64,000 bases of DNA from Ustulina deusta (GCA_023159155.1 JAJNNX010000007.1:558001-622000), one strand, 5' to 3'; positions 25,438 through 38,699 are shown, counted from the first letter of the stretch. Notes: generated by a model not told the origin, from the sequence alone. Made by a program: numbers and translations.

Positions 25438-26593
25438 TCAACCAGCAGCAACATGAACCTCGGTGGTCCCCGTGCCCGTGTTCGCGTCCTTGATGTACGT
25501 CAGGTCGAGTCTGCCATCCTGATTGTAGTCGATCAGACCCCACACTCCGTTCGTCTCTTGAGCAAACGCGCTCGCGCCCTGGAAGATCCGCGTCTGATAA
25601 CCCGAAGACTTGGAAGCAACAGAAACCTTGACTCGGCCTCGTGCCGACCCGCCATCCTTGACTCGGCCCCACGCCATCCCGGCATCCTTGACGAACACGA
25701 GATCCGCGGTGCCCGGCCCCGAGTACGGAGCCAAGGACCAGAAACCGTTGTTGTTGTTCTTGTTGTGGTTGTTGTTGTTGAGCCCGAACGCCGTCGCCGT
25801 CTGTAGGATGAACTGGCTGTAGGTCGACGCGCCAGACGCCACGTGGACCTCCACCTTGTTGCTGCCGGTGTTACTCGTCTTGACGTACACGAGGTCTAGG
25901 ATGCCGTCGTTGTCGTAGTCGTACAGGCTCCAGGAGCCGTTGTTCTCGTTCGCGAAGACGGTGGCCGTCTCCTGTGTGCGGGTCTTGTAGTTGGAGGCGC
26001 CGGACGCGATGTGGACCTCGACTCGCCCCGACGGCGTGTTGCTCGTCCTGATGAAGACGAGGTCCGGCAGCGCACTGTTCTTGGACGGGACCAGGAGCCA
26101 GGTGCCGTCGTCTTCTTCAGCGAAGGCGGTCCCGGCTTCAAAAATGCGGCTTTGAAACCCTGATGATGAGGATGCGATGTGCACTTCGACTGAATTGGTT
26201 CCCGTGCTCCTGGTCTTGATGTAGGCAAGGTCCGGGACACCATCTCCCGTTGCACTGTTCGTGGGAAAATGTTAGTTATTAGATATATCCTAAGGAGGCT
26301 ATCATTGAGAGAGATGACTGAGGTCTCACAAGGGGGCCAAAAAAAGATTTGTGTCAACAACTATAATATTCTATTACTCACTCGATCAACTGCCATACTC
26401 CGTTGTTTTCTTCGGCAAAAGTCGAGCCTGTATCGAGGATTCTTGTCTGATACGGGCGTTGACTGGCACTCAGTAACTCTCCATCAGGCTCTAGAGCTAG
26501 CCCAAAGATAGGGGTAGGGAGACAAAGAGATGATTTGGTTTGGTTTGGTGAATTTAACGCCGGGGGAAGACCTAATGTCTTTATGCCTCCCTA
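25438..26593 (-). pseudogene. 5'-truncated VCBS/FG-GAP-like repeat protein
   Basis: Two exons: open frame from about 26593 to 26382, then 26254-25438, with a phase-2 intron. The product is a string of about five repeats of about 57 residues. Each contains a VEVHIASGAS-type strand, a TFAEENNGVWQLID-type turn and a DGxxDLxYIK motif, as in VCBS/FG-GAP beta-propeller blades. One repeat carries an Asn/His/Lys-rich insertion. In other fungi such repeats form the C-terminal half of secreted hydrolases. Here the frame is open upstream to a TAG at about 26595 with no in-frame ATG or signal peptide, and the AT-rich block starts just beyond. The catalytic N-terminus therefore appears to be lost. A further upstream exon within the degraded DNA cannot be recognised. 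Confidence 0.7.
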
Positions 26594-26619
26594 GGGGCTT
26601 GCGGCGTGCGAAGCTACTT

Positions 26620-29600
26620 AAACTATTTATTCTATAACCTTGCAGAAAAATACTCTAGTATATAAAATATTTTGTAAATCTAACCTGTAAGTACGCGTAA
26701 TAGTTAAACTGCTTTTGTTAGCTTTGCTTTTTGGGCTTGTGCTTAGTGCTATATAGTTATAATTAATCTTTTTATAAAAAAGCAAGCTAGAATTTATATA
26801 TATATAAAGTTATTATATAAAAATAATAAATTTAGTAATAATATTATTTATAATTATTTTAGTTTTTTATTAAATATTTGTTTTATAGCTTATATTATAG
26901 TTTTTATAATATTAAATATTATATATTAAGAACTATAAGCTTTTAGTAATAAAAATATAAAAAAAAAAAAAAAAAAAAGTATTTTTATTATTAGTATGCT
27001 TTAAATATATTTTAAATAAAAAGTAAAGCTTTTTAAAAAATATTAAGCTGCTTGCTAAAATTTTTAAAAAATAATAATTTTAAACAAAAGCTTAAACTTT
27101 TTATATTTTTTAAATTATTATTATTAAAAAGCTAGGTTTTATTTTTTTAAATATGCTTAATATTTATTATATAGCTATAAACTTATAGGGTTAGAAATAA
27201 GTATAAAAAATATATAAAAATAGTAGTTATATTTTTATTTTATTTAAATAGCTAAAGTTTAGCCTAGTAATATTAGGTTAGTTTTAGTTATTAGGTAAAA
27301 ATAGTATAGTTATAGTTAAAGCTTGCTAGTTAAATATTTTTTTTTTTTTTTAAGCATAGTTAGTTTTAATTAATATATTAAATAAGTTAAATATATTTAT
27401 AGGGTTATCTAGCTTTTAATTAAAGTTCTAAAAGCATATATTATTATAAAAATTTATAGTTTTTATAAGCTTATAAAAGTTTATTAGGTTAAATAATAGT
27501 TTTTGCTAGTATATTTTAAGTTTAAAATATAATAAGCTTAAGTTTAGCTATTTTTTTTTAAAAGCTTAAAATTTTTAATAAAAAATAAAATATTTAAAAG
27601 TTTTAATTTTATTATATATATAATTATAAATATTAATATAATTAAACTTTTTATAGTATTAATTAAAATTGTTATATTTAAAATATATTATTAAAATTTT
27701 ATAGATTTTTTGTTTAGTAGTTTTTAATAATTTTTTAGAATAATTAAATTATTTTTTAAATTTAAGCTATATATATTTATTAGGTACTATTAATTTTTAT
27801 TATTTTATAAATTGTTTGTAAAGATTTAGCTTAGTTAAATGTTTAATTTTTAAAAGGGTTAGTAAAACATTATTAGGTATAAAAAAAGTAGTATTTTTTT
27901 TTATTAGTTTATTAGCTATTTTATTACTTTTAATATTTGTATAGCTTAGTATTTAATAAATATATATATTTATTATATTTATTATAGCTTAAAATTTTAA
28001 AAATATGTTTTAGGAGCTATTAATAGGTTTGCTATATAGTTTTTAGATTATTAAAGTATTATTAATATATATATTTATTAGGTATTTCTAAGCTATTTAT
28101 ATAGCGTATTATAAGCTATATTTAGCTTTTTTAGCTTTTTTATTAAAAACCTTTGTAATACTTAGGTAGCTTTTGTTTTAGGTTATTAGTTTAGTATTAT
28201 AGTATATAGTATAGCTATATTTTATAGCTTTTTTTTATAATTTAGAACTATTTAAAAAAATAACTATATAAATTAGTAATAAACTATTATATTATTTAGT
28301 AAATTTTTTTATAGCTTATTTTTTTATATTTATTATAATTTGTTTTATAGATTCTTTTATATAGCGGAGTATTAATAGTTATAGTTTTAAAAAGTTTAGT
28401 AGTATTGTTATAGTTATTTAAAATTTTGTTCTAAATTTTTAGAAACTTTTTATGTTTTTTTTTTAGTAATAAAAATAGGTATAATTTATAAAACTAATAA
28501 GTGCTAGGGGTTTGCTGCTTTTATTTAAAAAGCTATTTTAGTTTAGTAGATTTTAAGTGTTATTTTAGTTATAAGTAAGCTTAAATTATAGTAGAAAGTT
28601 TTACTAAGTATAATTTTTTATATTAAAAAAATAGCTTTTATAGCGGTTTTTAAAATATAACTAATATTTTTTAAGTAATTTTAGATTTTTGTATTAATAT
28701 TGCAGCTATATAACTAGGCTTTGTTAAACAGTGGTTTAGTAAAGCTAAAGTATTATGCTTTTGTTTTAAATATTATAACTAAAATTATATATATATTAAT
28801 AGCTTTATATATTATTATAGCTAATAATCTATAGATAGTATTAGCTAACTTTTTAATATAGCAGGCTATGTTTAAAGTAGCTGCTATTTATTACTTAATA
28901 TAATTATAAAAAATAAATCTTTTATTAAACTAGACTTTTAACTATTTAATTAGGCTTTAAGCTTGTTATATATAATAATTAAAGCTAAAAAGCTATACTT
29001 TTAGTATATATATTTTTTTTTAATTTTAAGAAATAAATAAGTTTTTTTTTTTTTTTTAAAGCTAACCTTATTATTTATGCTTTATTATAGGACTTATAAA
29101 ATATTTTGTTTTATTAGTTTAGTATTTTTTTTAAGTATAGGGCTAATATATAGTAGTGCTAAATTATTAGTATAGCTAAATTATTTTTTTATATTAAAAA
29201 GTAGTATTTTTGCTATATATAGTAAAAAAAGGACTAGTAAGGTAAGGGACCTTTATAGGAGTCTGTACTTTAGTAGGAATGGTTTAGTAACATGGTTTTT
29301 TAGTTGTATTTTAGTAGCTTTTTTGTTAAAAAAGGAATATATAAATTTAATTATTTTTAAGGCTTAATTTTATTAGATTATTTAAAATAATAAATATTTA
29401 GCTAATATTATATTAAAAGTTTTTTATATATTTATAATAACTAAAGTAGTTATTATTTTATTTTTTAAAGCATATTTAATATTATAAGTTAGGTAGGCTA
29501 GTAAGTTAACTATTAACTTTTTTAATAGTATTTTTGCTTACTATAAGTTAATAATGCTATATATTAGTAAAATTTTAGCTATTTTTTTAGCAAAAAGTCT

Positions 29601-32600
29601 TTTAAGGCCTTTTTTTAAATATAATAAAAAGAAAATTAAGTATTAAGATTTTATATTTATATAGTTTTTTTTGTTTAGTTTATATAAAATTACTATTTTT
29701 ATAATTTTATAAACTATTAAAAAATAGCTTATTTTTAAATAGTTTTTAAATAAGCTTTTAATATATTTTTTAATATATTTTTATATAAATTTAATTAAAC
29801 TAATTAAATAAGTATTAATATTTAAAGTAGTATTTTTAGGTTTAATAATAGCTACTTTTAGCTTTTTTATAAAAATATAAATATTTTAAAGTAAATAATT
29901 ACTAGGGATAATATAGGTTTTCTAAAGGTTATAATCTAAATTATTAGTTATAAAAAAGCAGCTAAAAAGGGCGTTTTTAAAAACTTAAGCTTTATTAGCT
30001 ATATTTTTGATTATTATATTGTTTATGTTTAAAAAAGGGGATTTTAGGTTAAACTAAAGTTTATGCTAGCTTAAAATTTTAGATAAGTTTATATCTAATT
30101 TAGCTTAGTTAATAAGGTTTTATTAATAGTTTTTTTTGGTTTTTTATATAGTTATTTTAAAAATATATGTTTTAATAGTATAAAAAGTACTATAAGCTTT
30201 TTATACTATTTTAAACTTGTTTAAAGCTATTATATACTTTAGTATTTATTATAGGACACTATGGCCTATATTTTGTTTTTTTTTGCTTATAGCTTATAAT
30301 ATATTGTTTATAAAGTTTATTAATTATTAAGCTAGATTATTTAGTTTAAAGCTAGTAAGGTTTAGGCTTAAAATAAATAAAACTAGGCTGCTTATTCTTA
30401 TTATTTTTATAAAAAAAAATGTTTTTAAAAAAAGAACTATTATTTAGAACTAGTCTAAAAAGATTTCTCTTTTAATAAGTAAAGTAATAAAAATTATAGC
30501 GTAGTTAGTACTAAAGTATAAAGTATTGTTTATTTTGGCTGTAGCAAAAAGTATATTTAAAAATATAAGGTTAAGGATATTGCTGTTCCGGTAAGTTAGA
30601 ACGTTTGTTTTACTTATATAAATAAAGTTATAAGTATTAGCTTAGCAAAAGATTTTTTAGCTACTATTCAAATAGCTAGTTATTTCTAGCTATTAAACTA
30701 TATTTTTAGTGTTTATATTGCTTATAATAATATATTTTAATAGTAATATATATTTTATAAAAATTTAAGTTATATTTATATTATTAGGTTTTTTTAGTTG
30801 TTTATATATATTTATAATTATAATATTATTTATTAATACTTAAATAATATCTTTAGTAAATTATAGTTTAGTTTGTTTTATTTTAAAAAAAAAGAATTTT
30901 TAAATATATATTATAGTTTAAAGCTTTTTTTTTTTTTTATTCTAGTTGTTCTAGGAAATAAATAAAATAAAGTATAAGTAGTTAATAATTTTGCTTTTAT
31001 TGTTTTATTTATACTATAATTCTTATACTAAAGCAATATTTATATTATTTTGGTTATATAATTATAAAAATATATTTATTATTTTTAAAGCTTTAATATA
31101 GTTAGTTTATATAATTTAGAAAGTAATAGGTTTACTACTTTTGTAGCTATACTTAAAACGCTTATTAGTTTTATTATTATTTTATAAGTGCTACTATAAC
31201 TATATTAAAAGTATAAATATAAGTATAGTTTAGGTTTATAAAGTATTGCTATAGATAAAACATTTTTTAAACCTAGGTATTTTGCCTAGTAGGCTAAATT
31301 AAAAAAATAAAGCAGGGTTATGTTTGTTTTTTGTTTTTTATTTATTTATATCTATTAGCTATATAGAACTATTACTAAAGCTTTTGTTTTATTATTTATG
31401 CTTAGTTATTAGCTTTTTGCTTTGCTAGGCTGTAGTTTTAGGTTATATGCTTAGCTTTATACCTGGTTATAAGCTAAAATCTTGTATTAAAAAAATAATT
31501 ATTATTTTAGGCCTAGTTAAGTTGTTTAATATAAATAGGCTAAGGACTAGGGTTAAAGTTATGTTTATTTTTATATTTAGTGCCTAGTATAGGTTATTAC
31601 TAGTTGTTTTAATAAAGTTTAGTATTAAAGCAGGTATTATAGCTACAAGTACTACTAGTACCTATATTTTTAATGCTTTGTTTATATAGGTTATTTAAGC
31701 GTTTTAGAATTTCTTTAGATATGTTTAGTAGTATAGCCTACTGCCTGCTAAGCAAATATTAGCAAGTTTTTTTTAAAAAAAATATATAATATACTCCTGT
31801 TTTTTTATTAGTTTTACTAGGCAGTTTTTATAAAAAGCTATTACTAAGCTATAGCAGTTTGTATATTTAGGGTGTTTGTTATAAGGGATAGCGTGGTTAA
31901 GCCCTAGGACATTGCTATAGTTAAAATATTTGTTCTTTTTAGCATAAAACCTGTTTAAATGCTATTTTTAATACTTAAAGTTGTACTGCTTGGTTTAGGG
32001 CTTTTTTTTTATTAGCTATAATAGTACGCTAGCCTTATATAATTTAAAAGGTTTAATAATAGTTTTAAAAAAAACTAGCTAAGTATTTTTGATTTGTTTT
32101 AAGTTTTGTTTTAAAAAGTGTATAAAAATAGGGTTAAGCTTTGTTTATGCTTTTACTTTTTTATAAATAAATATTTTAATATATTATTTTTTATTATTTA
32201 AAATAATTAAAAATATTAAGTAGTTTGGTATAATATAGTTGTACTATTTTTTAGAAGTTTTAATAGTATTAGCTAAGCATATTTTGTTAATTTTTATTTT
32301 ATAGTTTAAAAAGAGTTATTAGATTTTTTTATTCCGAGGTTTAATAATAAAGCTTATAGCTATATAATAAATATTAAGCATATTTAAAAAAGCAAAACCT
32401 AGTTTTTTAATAATAATAGTTTAAAAAATATAAAAAGTTTAAGCTTTTATTTAAAGTTATTATTTTTTAAAAACTTTAATAAATAGTTTAATATTTTTTA
32501 AAAAGTTTTATTTTTTATTTAAAATAATATTTATTGTTTTATTTTAAATAAAATAAGCTTTATTTATTAGGTTAGTAGCTAATTTAAAGTTTTTTAAAAT

Positions 32601-33240
32601 TATAGTATAGCTACTATTTGTTTAGTTAATATTTAAGCTCTTATTAGTAAAAAAGCTATTTAAAAAAACGCTAGATATATTTATACTAAAAAAAAAAGAT
32701 TAACTAGTAGTACTATAATATAAAAGCAATATTTTTAAAAATAAAACTATTTTTAAATAGTTTAAAAAATTTATTATTATTTTTTAGGTATAAGTATATT
32801 ATTTGTTTTAATAAAAAAAAACTATACTGTTTAGTAATCTAGCAATTATTATAAGTATAGTACGCTAATTATTTTTTTTTTGTTTAATTTTATTAAAAGT
32901 AAAAATTAAAGTTTTAAATATTAATTTTTTTTTTAGCTAGGTATAAACTAAAATAAATATTTTAATAGGTTATAAGTATTTTTAAGCAATAATAGATCTT
33001 TTTATAAATATAAAGTTAATAAGTATTAGTATTATAACTATTTTTTTTTTTTTTTTTGCTAGTTATAATAATATTAGTTAGTTTTTTAAGGTTAAAAAGC
33101 CTTTATTAATTATTGCTTGTAACGCAACGTTGTTTTAATAGGGCGTTATAACTATTGCCGGCTTATATATAGCTATAATAGTTATTATAAACGTTGGGAC
33201 AGGGGCAGGGCCTTTTAGTGTTTTGGTTGTTTTTATAGGG
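26620..33240. mobile_element. AT-rich block, probable RIP-degraded transposon(s)
   Basis: About 6.6 kb of extreme A+T content with sharp edges. Remaining C is mostly in GpC context (GCT, AGCT). CpA, TpG and CpG are scarce while TpA is abundant, the mark of repeat-induced point mutation (C to T on both strands). Stop codons fill all frames. Slightly less degraded patches occur near 29220-29300 and in the last 100 bases. No terminal repeat or coding motif can be read, so the original element type is unknown. The left edge lies where the VCBS-repeat gene is cut off. Confidence 0.75.
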
Positions 33241-35790
33241 GTGTTAAGCAAATGGCTGTAGATTAGGTGTGTGTACTAACAGTGGGTGCCAAGAAAAATT
33301 ATTTAGAAGGGAAGGTGAGACAAAGAGATGAGATACATCCGATGTATGACAAAAGCCGTGTCGAGGGAACCATATTGGATATAGTTGTGAGGATTTCTGG
33401 CTAGGAGAGTGGATAGATGGCAAGAATGCAGAGGCAGAATATGAAAGACTAAAAGTCAAGGTTTTTATATATTCTCAAGTATTGCCTTGACCTATAGCTA
33501 CACGCGTGTCCGCGGTGCTATCGCAAGGTCATTCTGCATTTTGTCAAGGGACTAAGCGCTGCACGCCGAGGACCTGCTCAAGCTAGTCGAGGTGCGACTC
33601 GACTTGAACCATGGCCGGCCTGACCGAATGTAACGAGACTGTCTCAAAGGAAGAGAGAAACTGTGTTTGTAGATTCATGCATCCCCAGCTAAACCCACTT
33701 GATTCTGTGAGACGTTTAGCTCTTGACTGTAGTTCTGCGTATACCTAACAAGGGCTGAACTAAGAGCTTGGAGAATATACTCGAATTACGAATAATTTTC
33801 TATCGTACCAATAAGTCCGTATGTTTTTATTCCAATTATTCGGACATGGGGCAGAAATGCCAGAACTATATATAACTGGACATCAGCACTCGGGACTAAT
33901 CGAGGCCAGCAATTGTCTCAAAAAGGCGAGGCCTGAATAGCTGACTTATTGGAGACCGAGACAATTGGTACTAAAGACCAAGACCTTCGTTCCATCGCTT
34001 ATATCGCGAATAACCTTTATTCGGTGGAATATTACCTTCGCGTTACAGCGTCATGCAAGAAATTAAACATCATGTCCTTCAACGGTCTGGGTCTAGAAGG
34101 TGCTTTGATCCAGTAATACAAAATCCTTGAGAGAAAATACGCAAGAACCGCTTGATCATAGCGAATGCGACAATTCCTAGCATGCATGTAGCTACCCTAG
34201 GTGTGAGTAGCTGAGAGTTGAGACTGACATGCATCCCTCCTATTATATAGGGACATGAAGACGACATAGAATCGAATTATGAGGAAACCCTCAATACTAC
34301 CGAATCATGACTGTCAGCGCCCATCACTAGAGGAGTGGCCCGATAAGTTCTGTGCTACCGAAACATCCGACCTTAAGAGGTTTGAGCATCGTCCCAGCCG
34401 AGAAGTTGCTGGTGGTGACATGTGCCATCTAAATTGAACAAGGTTTCAAGATTCAATCACGTAAAAAATAGATACTAAAAGTCAGACGGACGAATATACG
34501 GCCCACATACTGATGATTAATGCGGGAAAGGTCTTATGAAACTTGATAAGAAGCATTATTTACGTAAAATGTTACCTCAAGTAGCCCTTTGACAACTCCA
34601 TTACATGTGTGGTTGCAGACGGGTGAACGGCAGCTTATTCACCGTCTCCGGTAGCCCGTGCGGCTCTTCCATACTTATTAATGCGATTATGGGGCTGCCT
34701 GCAGGAGCTGAGTGAGCCGGCCAGTACGGTCAACAATGAATCAGATTTATCATAGCAGCGAAATGGCATGGAAGTTTTCCTATTTCTCAGAAGAGCGAGT
34801 TATACACTGTTTCAAATTTGGTACCGACGTCAGCAGGTTACTGCAACCCCAGCGTGTCTACCTAGATTTATGATTTGAGATTTCTCATCAACACTCATGC
34901 ATAAAATATTAAGAACACAATACAACTATGTTGTTCCTGAAGATTTGGTTTTTATGTCTTAATAATAGAATTCTCAGAAAATTGTTGCTCTTTGGTAATT
35001 TCCGGCTTTTTCTGAAGGAGCGGGAGAACACACAGACAGCCCTGCCGATCATCTACAACTTTGCTTTGGCGAATTGTCTATTACTCCTTAATTTACCCTG
35101 GCAACGCTGTCCTAATTATATGGGAACTACGGACAAAGAGTACAGGTTTTCCGGTAGTAAGCTTGACCTACATTTTCAGAGTTGCTTTGCATATGTATTG
35201 GTGTTGCAGTCTGAAAAGCTGATGCCTATCCACATATAACTCATTATCTTTCAGGGCTAAGCAGTCACGCTCTATACCCGAAGCTAGTAATCAGAGTTGG
35301 TGACGAAGTTGTGATGCTAGGCCTCATGTACTAGCTAATCCTAGAATTTACGGTCCCGTTTCTACTGAATGGAGGCTATTATCGTCATACACACTTTGAT
35401 ATATTGTACTATGTACCAATTTGGACACCTCAATGCTTGTACAAGTTAGGCAGCACCTTTTTTTCACGGGGCTTGGAGTCAATCAACTTAGCGTAATCAA
35501 ATAGCTTAGAAAAGCAATCTCAATTCTAGTTGGAGTCCTCGATTGCTCGGGAATGCGCAGGCTTTCTGACAACTAGTATGAATTCAACTTCACACACGAC
35601 AATATACGAGGGCTGGCGGGCAAAGCCAGTGGCTTCCGGGGTTTAGAAAAAAAAAGAGATGATTTCCGTAGTTGACAACCTCAATGACATGGGTGGAGTC
35701 GAGCTCAGACCGCTATTCAACGGCGAAGTTCATACCCGTGAGATGGAGTACCGCTAGTTTTCACTCTAACTTAGGACCTATTGGTATATT
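33241..35790. other. Gene-poor region right of the AT block
   Basis: Base composition returns to normal but I see no recognisable gene. The longest frame (34928-35239, 103 codons) is Leu/Phe-rich without a family match and is not called. Confidence 0.5.
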
Positions 35791-37056
35791 TCAAGTAGTA
35801 TCGACAGTCACTCTACCTCCTTCTTCATCAACTAAGGCCTCTATGACAGCCTCACATACTGCAATGACTCTAAGCCCCTCCTCGCCTGTACAACCTGGCC
35901 CGTTCTCGATCAGTGTCTCCCCTCTGACAACGGCGATAAAGTGATCGAGCTGGCGATCGAAGGGGGCACGGGGATCATCGTCCAATTCCACACGTTCGAC
36001 ATTAAGCTTATTTTCCCAGCTTCGGGGCTTACCTCCGCATGTCCAGAGGGTCATATCCGGGACACTCAATGTGCCATTGGTGCCGAATATCCGATAGACA
36101 TCGACAGGCTCTCCTTCGTCCTCCCTGTGCCTGATCCAACTTTTATCGCTCTCGTCAAGACGATCGTGGCGAGGCCGTCTCGCTCTCGGCAACATCGGGT
36201 TCTCGCCCGTGCCCGCCTCGAAGAAATGCGGCGAGACGACCCCATCTGCTAGAATAAAACTCCCCACGGCGCCCGATGCGAAGCGCAGCGTCAATGCCGC
36301 GCCGTCCTCCACGACATCTGCACCACTCGCCTCAAAACCAGATCTGGCGACCATCATCTTCTCCGCGCTCACTCGCACGATAGGACCCAGCAGATACTGC
36401 AGAACATCAACTTCATGCACGAAATTGATCATGACCGGCCCGCCGCCCTGCATCCTACTCCGTCGCCAGGGCGCGGCGGCGAAATAGGAATCGGGCTTAT
36501 ACGCCGTCCACAGACCCGAGATCGCCGTCACCGCTCCCACGCCCGGGCCCACGGCTGCGTCTGGCTTCGCTTCCGATGCCACGAGCACCTTCCGTGCGGC
36601 GACCACATACGGGTTGAATCGCCGGTGATGACCCACGAGTAACTTGATCCCCGTTTCGCGCGCGCGGTCCACGAGCGTGCGAGCGGCGGCTTTGGTGTCG
36701 GCGAGCGGCTTTTCAACGAGCAGGTGTACACCGGCGTTGGCCAGTTCCAGCGCCACGGGCACGTGGTATGCGTTGGGAGTGCATACTATTGCGGCGTCGG
36801 GAGGTGGGGTATTGGCTCCGACGCCCGAGAGCATTTCCGTCACGCTTCGGTAGTAGGGCACGCTGGGCGCTAGCTGGGCGGCTAGCTCGGATGCGCCCGG
36901 TGCACCGTCGACGACGGCCACGAGGGCTGCGGACGAGTTTGAGAGCACGTGGGCAGTGTGCCGACGCCCGATGAGGCCGCCGAAACCTATGATGGCGATG
37001 CCGATCGGTTGTCTCCAAACCTCGGCTTGTGAAGAGGCCGTTGCTGGAGACGACAT
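35791..37056 (-). CDS. Gfo/Idh/MocA-family NAD(P)-dependent oxidoreductase
   Basis: A single-exon gene of 421 residues. The N-terminal Rossmann fold has IIGFGGLIGRRH (residues 22-33) for dinucleotide binding. The family hallmark EKP is at 115-117 (LLVEKPLADT), followed by GHHRRFNP. The C-terminal GFO/IDH/MocA alpha-beta domain carries GGGPVMINFVHEVDVLQYLLG, with the His and Asp used in sugar or polyol binding. Length and domain order are normal for the family, whose members oxidise sugars, inositols or related hydroxy compounds. The substrate cannot be read from sequence. The gene is GC-rich and uninterrupted, in contrast with its AT-rich surroundings, which is compatible with either a well-expressed gene or past transfer. 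No catabolic partners lie nearby. Confidence 0.92.
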   Translation of the reverse strand: MSSPATASSQAEVWRQPIGIAIIGFGGLIGRRHTAHVLSNSSAALVAVVDGAPGASELAAQLAPSVPYYRSVTEMLSGVGANTPPPDAAIVCTPNAYHVPVALELANAGVHLLVEKPLADTKAAARTLVDRARETGIKLLVGHHRRFNPYVVAARKVLVASEAKPDAAVGPGVGAVTAISGLWTAYKPDSYFAAAPWRRSRMQGGGPVMINFVHEVDVLQYLLGPIVRVSAEKMMVARSGFEASGADVVEDGAALTLRFASGAVGSFILADGVVSPHFFEAGTGENPMLPRARRPRHDRLDESDKSWIRHREDEGEPVDVYRIFGTNGTLSVPDMTLWTCGGKPRSWENKLNVERVELDDDPRAPFDRQLDHFIAVVRGETLIENGPGCTGEEGLRVIAVCEAVIEALVDEEGGRVTVDTT

Positions 37057-37921
37057 GATGATGTTTATATGCCGTAGAACGCACTCGTATGCAGCTTGTT
37101 TAGATGCCCTGTGTGTGATTACATATGCGCCGGTTTGGGGCGCTAAAAAACGGACCGATATTGATCATATTGGTCAATAAAAGAAGAAGAGGCGGGGTTT
37201 CCGACATTTAGCTGAGCTTCATTGTAGGCTTCCAGCGACACCGGCCGGGATGTGCCTTGAGCGGACCGGATCTTCGCGGGGATTGAAAGGACCGGAAAAG
37301 CATACATCCCCACGGTACAACGATCTCGTTGGTGGTGTATGCATGTGGCATGCATGTCTTTCCCAGGACTCCTTCATTTAATATACCCAGACTGACCCCG
37401 CGTTTATCTGGGGTTAGCGCTATGCGAGATGAGGAGGGTATAAAAAGTAGGGTTGGTGCGTTTGCTAGTATTTATAGTAGAGGAAATCTCAGCCCTACCA
37501 ATTGAAAGGGCGGAAGAATCCTAAAGCGGGTTGTTGTTATACGGTCTATCTGTGAGATTTTAGCGTCGTAAATATCTGGCCCATCCGCTCATTAATACAG
37601 GCTACCTAGAACTACCTATACCTACTCCAACAGCTCGAGAATGGGTTAGAAATGCCAAGATACAGCATGGCATGGGAATAGCTATCGTACCACATCGTAG
37701 AGGTGTTCAGGGCGCTGTGCCGCTCTCAATCTATCCATAAAAATGGCACAGATTCATAGCGTGAGTGGTACACAAATTCGCATGACCTTTTCCCTTCCGG
37801 CGATTGAAGAAGAAGAGGGAAAATAACTAAAACTAAAGAACGCAAAGCTCGAGATACCGTTCAGGGTAATCTATATAACGAAGAGGGGGGGGGAAACCAA
37901 AAAAAAAAGCTAGCCGAAAAA
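37057..37921. other. Divergent intergenic region
   Basis: Shared upstream region of the oxidoreductase (minus) and the small Cys-containing gene (plus). A TATAAAAAG box lies near 37440, about 480 bases before the plus-strand start. G and A homopolymer runs lie near 37885-37905. Confidence 0.5.
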
Positions 37922-38699
37922 ATGGCCGTCACGTCTGTTTCCTATCAATACTTGACGGCATTCCCCTCGCGAACTGTGGTCAACTATGGGCCCTTGACTG
38001 CTACATTCACAGCTGCTCCATCTTGCGCAACCGCAAGTAACGCCCTGATTATCGGCTGTAAGTAATATCTAAGAGCTATTCTGCTTCCTTTGCCTTGCTG
38101 AGAGTGGTGAATTACCGCTTGATTGGCTCTGCATTTTTAAAGTTTCCGATGTTTGCGGATCCCCCCTCCTCAAGACTTGATGGGTTTCACAGAGCAATAT
38201 CTGACTTGGGATTGTTGAAGCTTTGTGGGATGGGTTTAATAGCTTCCAACTGGACGGCTACCCGACATGCTCTATTCAGCCTTATGACGATGCCTGTTTT
38301 CCCTCTGCCGGCAGCGGCCGTATGGCCTCGAACACGGACTACAGGAATGTCCTTCCGAGTTCCAACATGCTCGTAATATGCTGTTCAGAGTGAGTGGCTT
38401 CAAGATATACCACTTAGCCAAGCGGGCGTATTGTTTTACCACGTGATGGAATGACAAAACAGGTCGCTAATGGTGAATCTAACTCTGGAAATAGGAGTGC
38501 CAATAACAGTGCCATGTTCAGCTGCCCAACCACGTCTCAGGACACTCGGTGCAGTTGTGCCTCAACGCCAACCAATGGTGTATACTATCTACTTATTAAC
38601 AGTAGCCAACGAATCTGCGCGTTGGATGCGTTTATGAGACTTGAGCTTCAATTACTTGGTGATATTGTGGATAATCAGTGTTCGATGGTGCTGGATTGA
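37922..38699 (+). CDS. Small Cys-containing hypothetical protein
   Basis: Proposed exons 37922-38057, 38221-38389 and 38510-38699, giving 164 residues. The first two are well supported: phase-matched GT-AG junctions and protein-like sequence (QYLTAFPSRTVV, then LWDGFNSFQLDGYPTCS and SSNMLVICCSE). The third exon is chosen because an acceptor (AATAACAG) puts it in a frame rich in Cys and Ser/Thr (SCPTTSQDTRCSC); other acceptors fit less well. There is no N-terminal signal peptide in this model. The pattern of a Thr/Ser-rich N-terminus followed by a paired-Cys region recalls fungal surface or membrane proteins of unknown function, but I do not recognise the family. The 3' end may be wrong or degenerate. 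Confidence 0.5.

Noticed and set aside
25306..25806. 166-codon plus-strand frame
   Set aside because: Antisense to the VCBS-repeat coding sequence; its Val/Arg runs come from the antisense of the Asn-rich insertion.
33118..33152. Possible inverted repeat (GTAACGC...GCGTTAT) at the right edge of the AT block
   Set aside because: Only about seven bases with one mismatch, and no matching partner at the left edge, so not supportable as a transposon terminus.
26620..33240. Reading the AT-rich block as a mitochondrial insertion
   Set aside because: No mitochondrial gene, tRNA or rRNA motif is readable, and the GpC-restricted residual cytosines and mosaic of stops fit RIP better.
34928..35239. 103-codon Leu/Phe-rich frame
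   Set aside because: AT-rich non-coding composition near the isochore gives such hydrophobic frames by chance; no signal or domain pattern.
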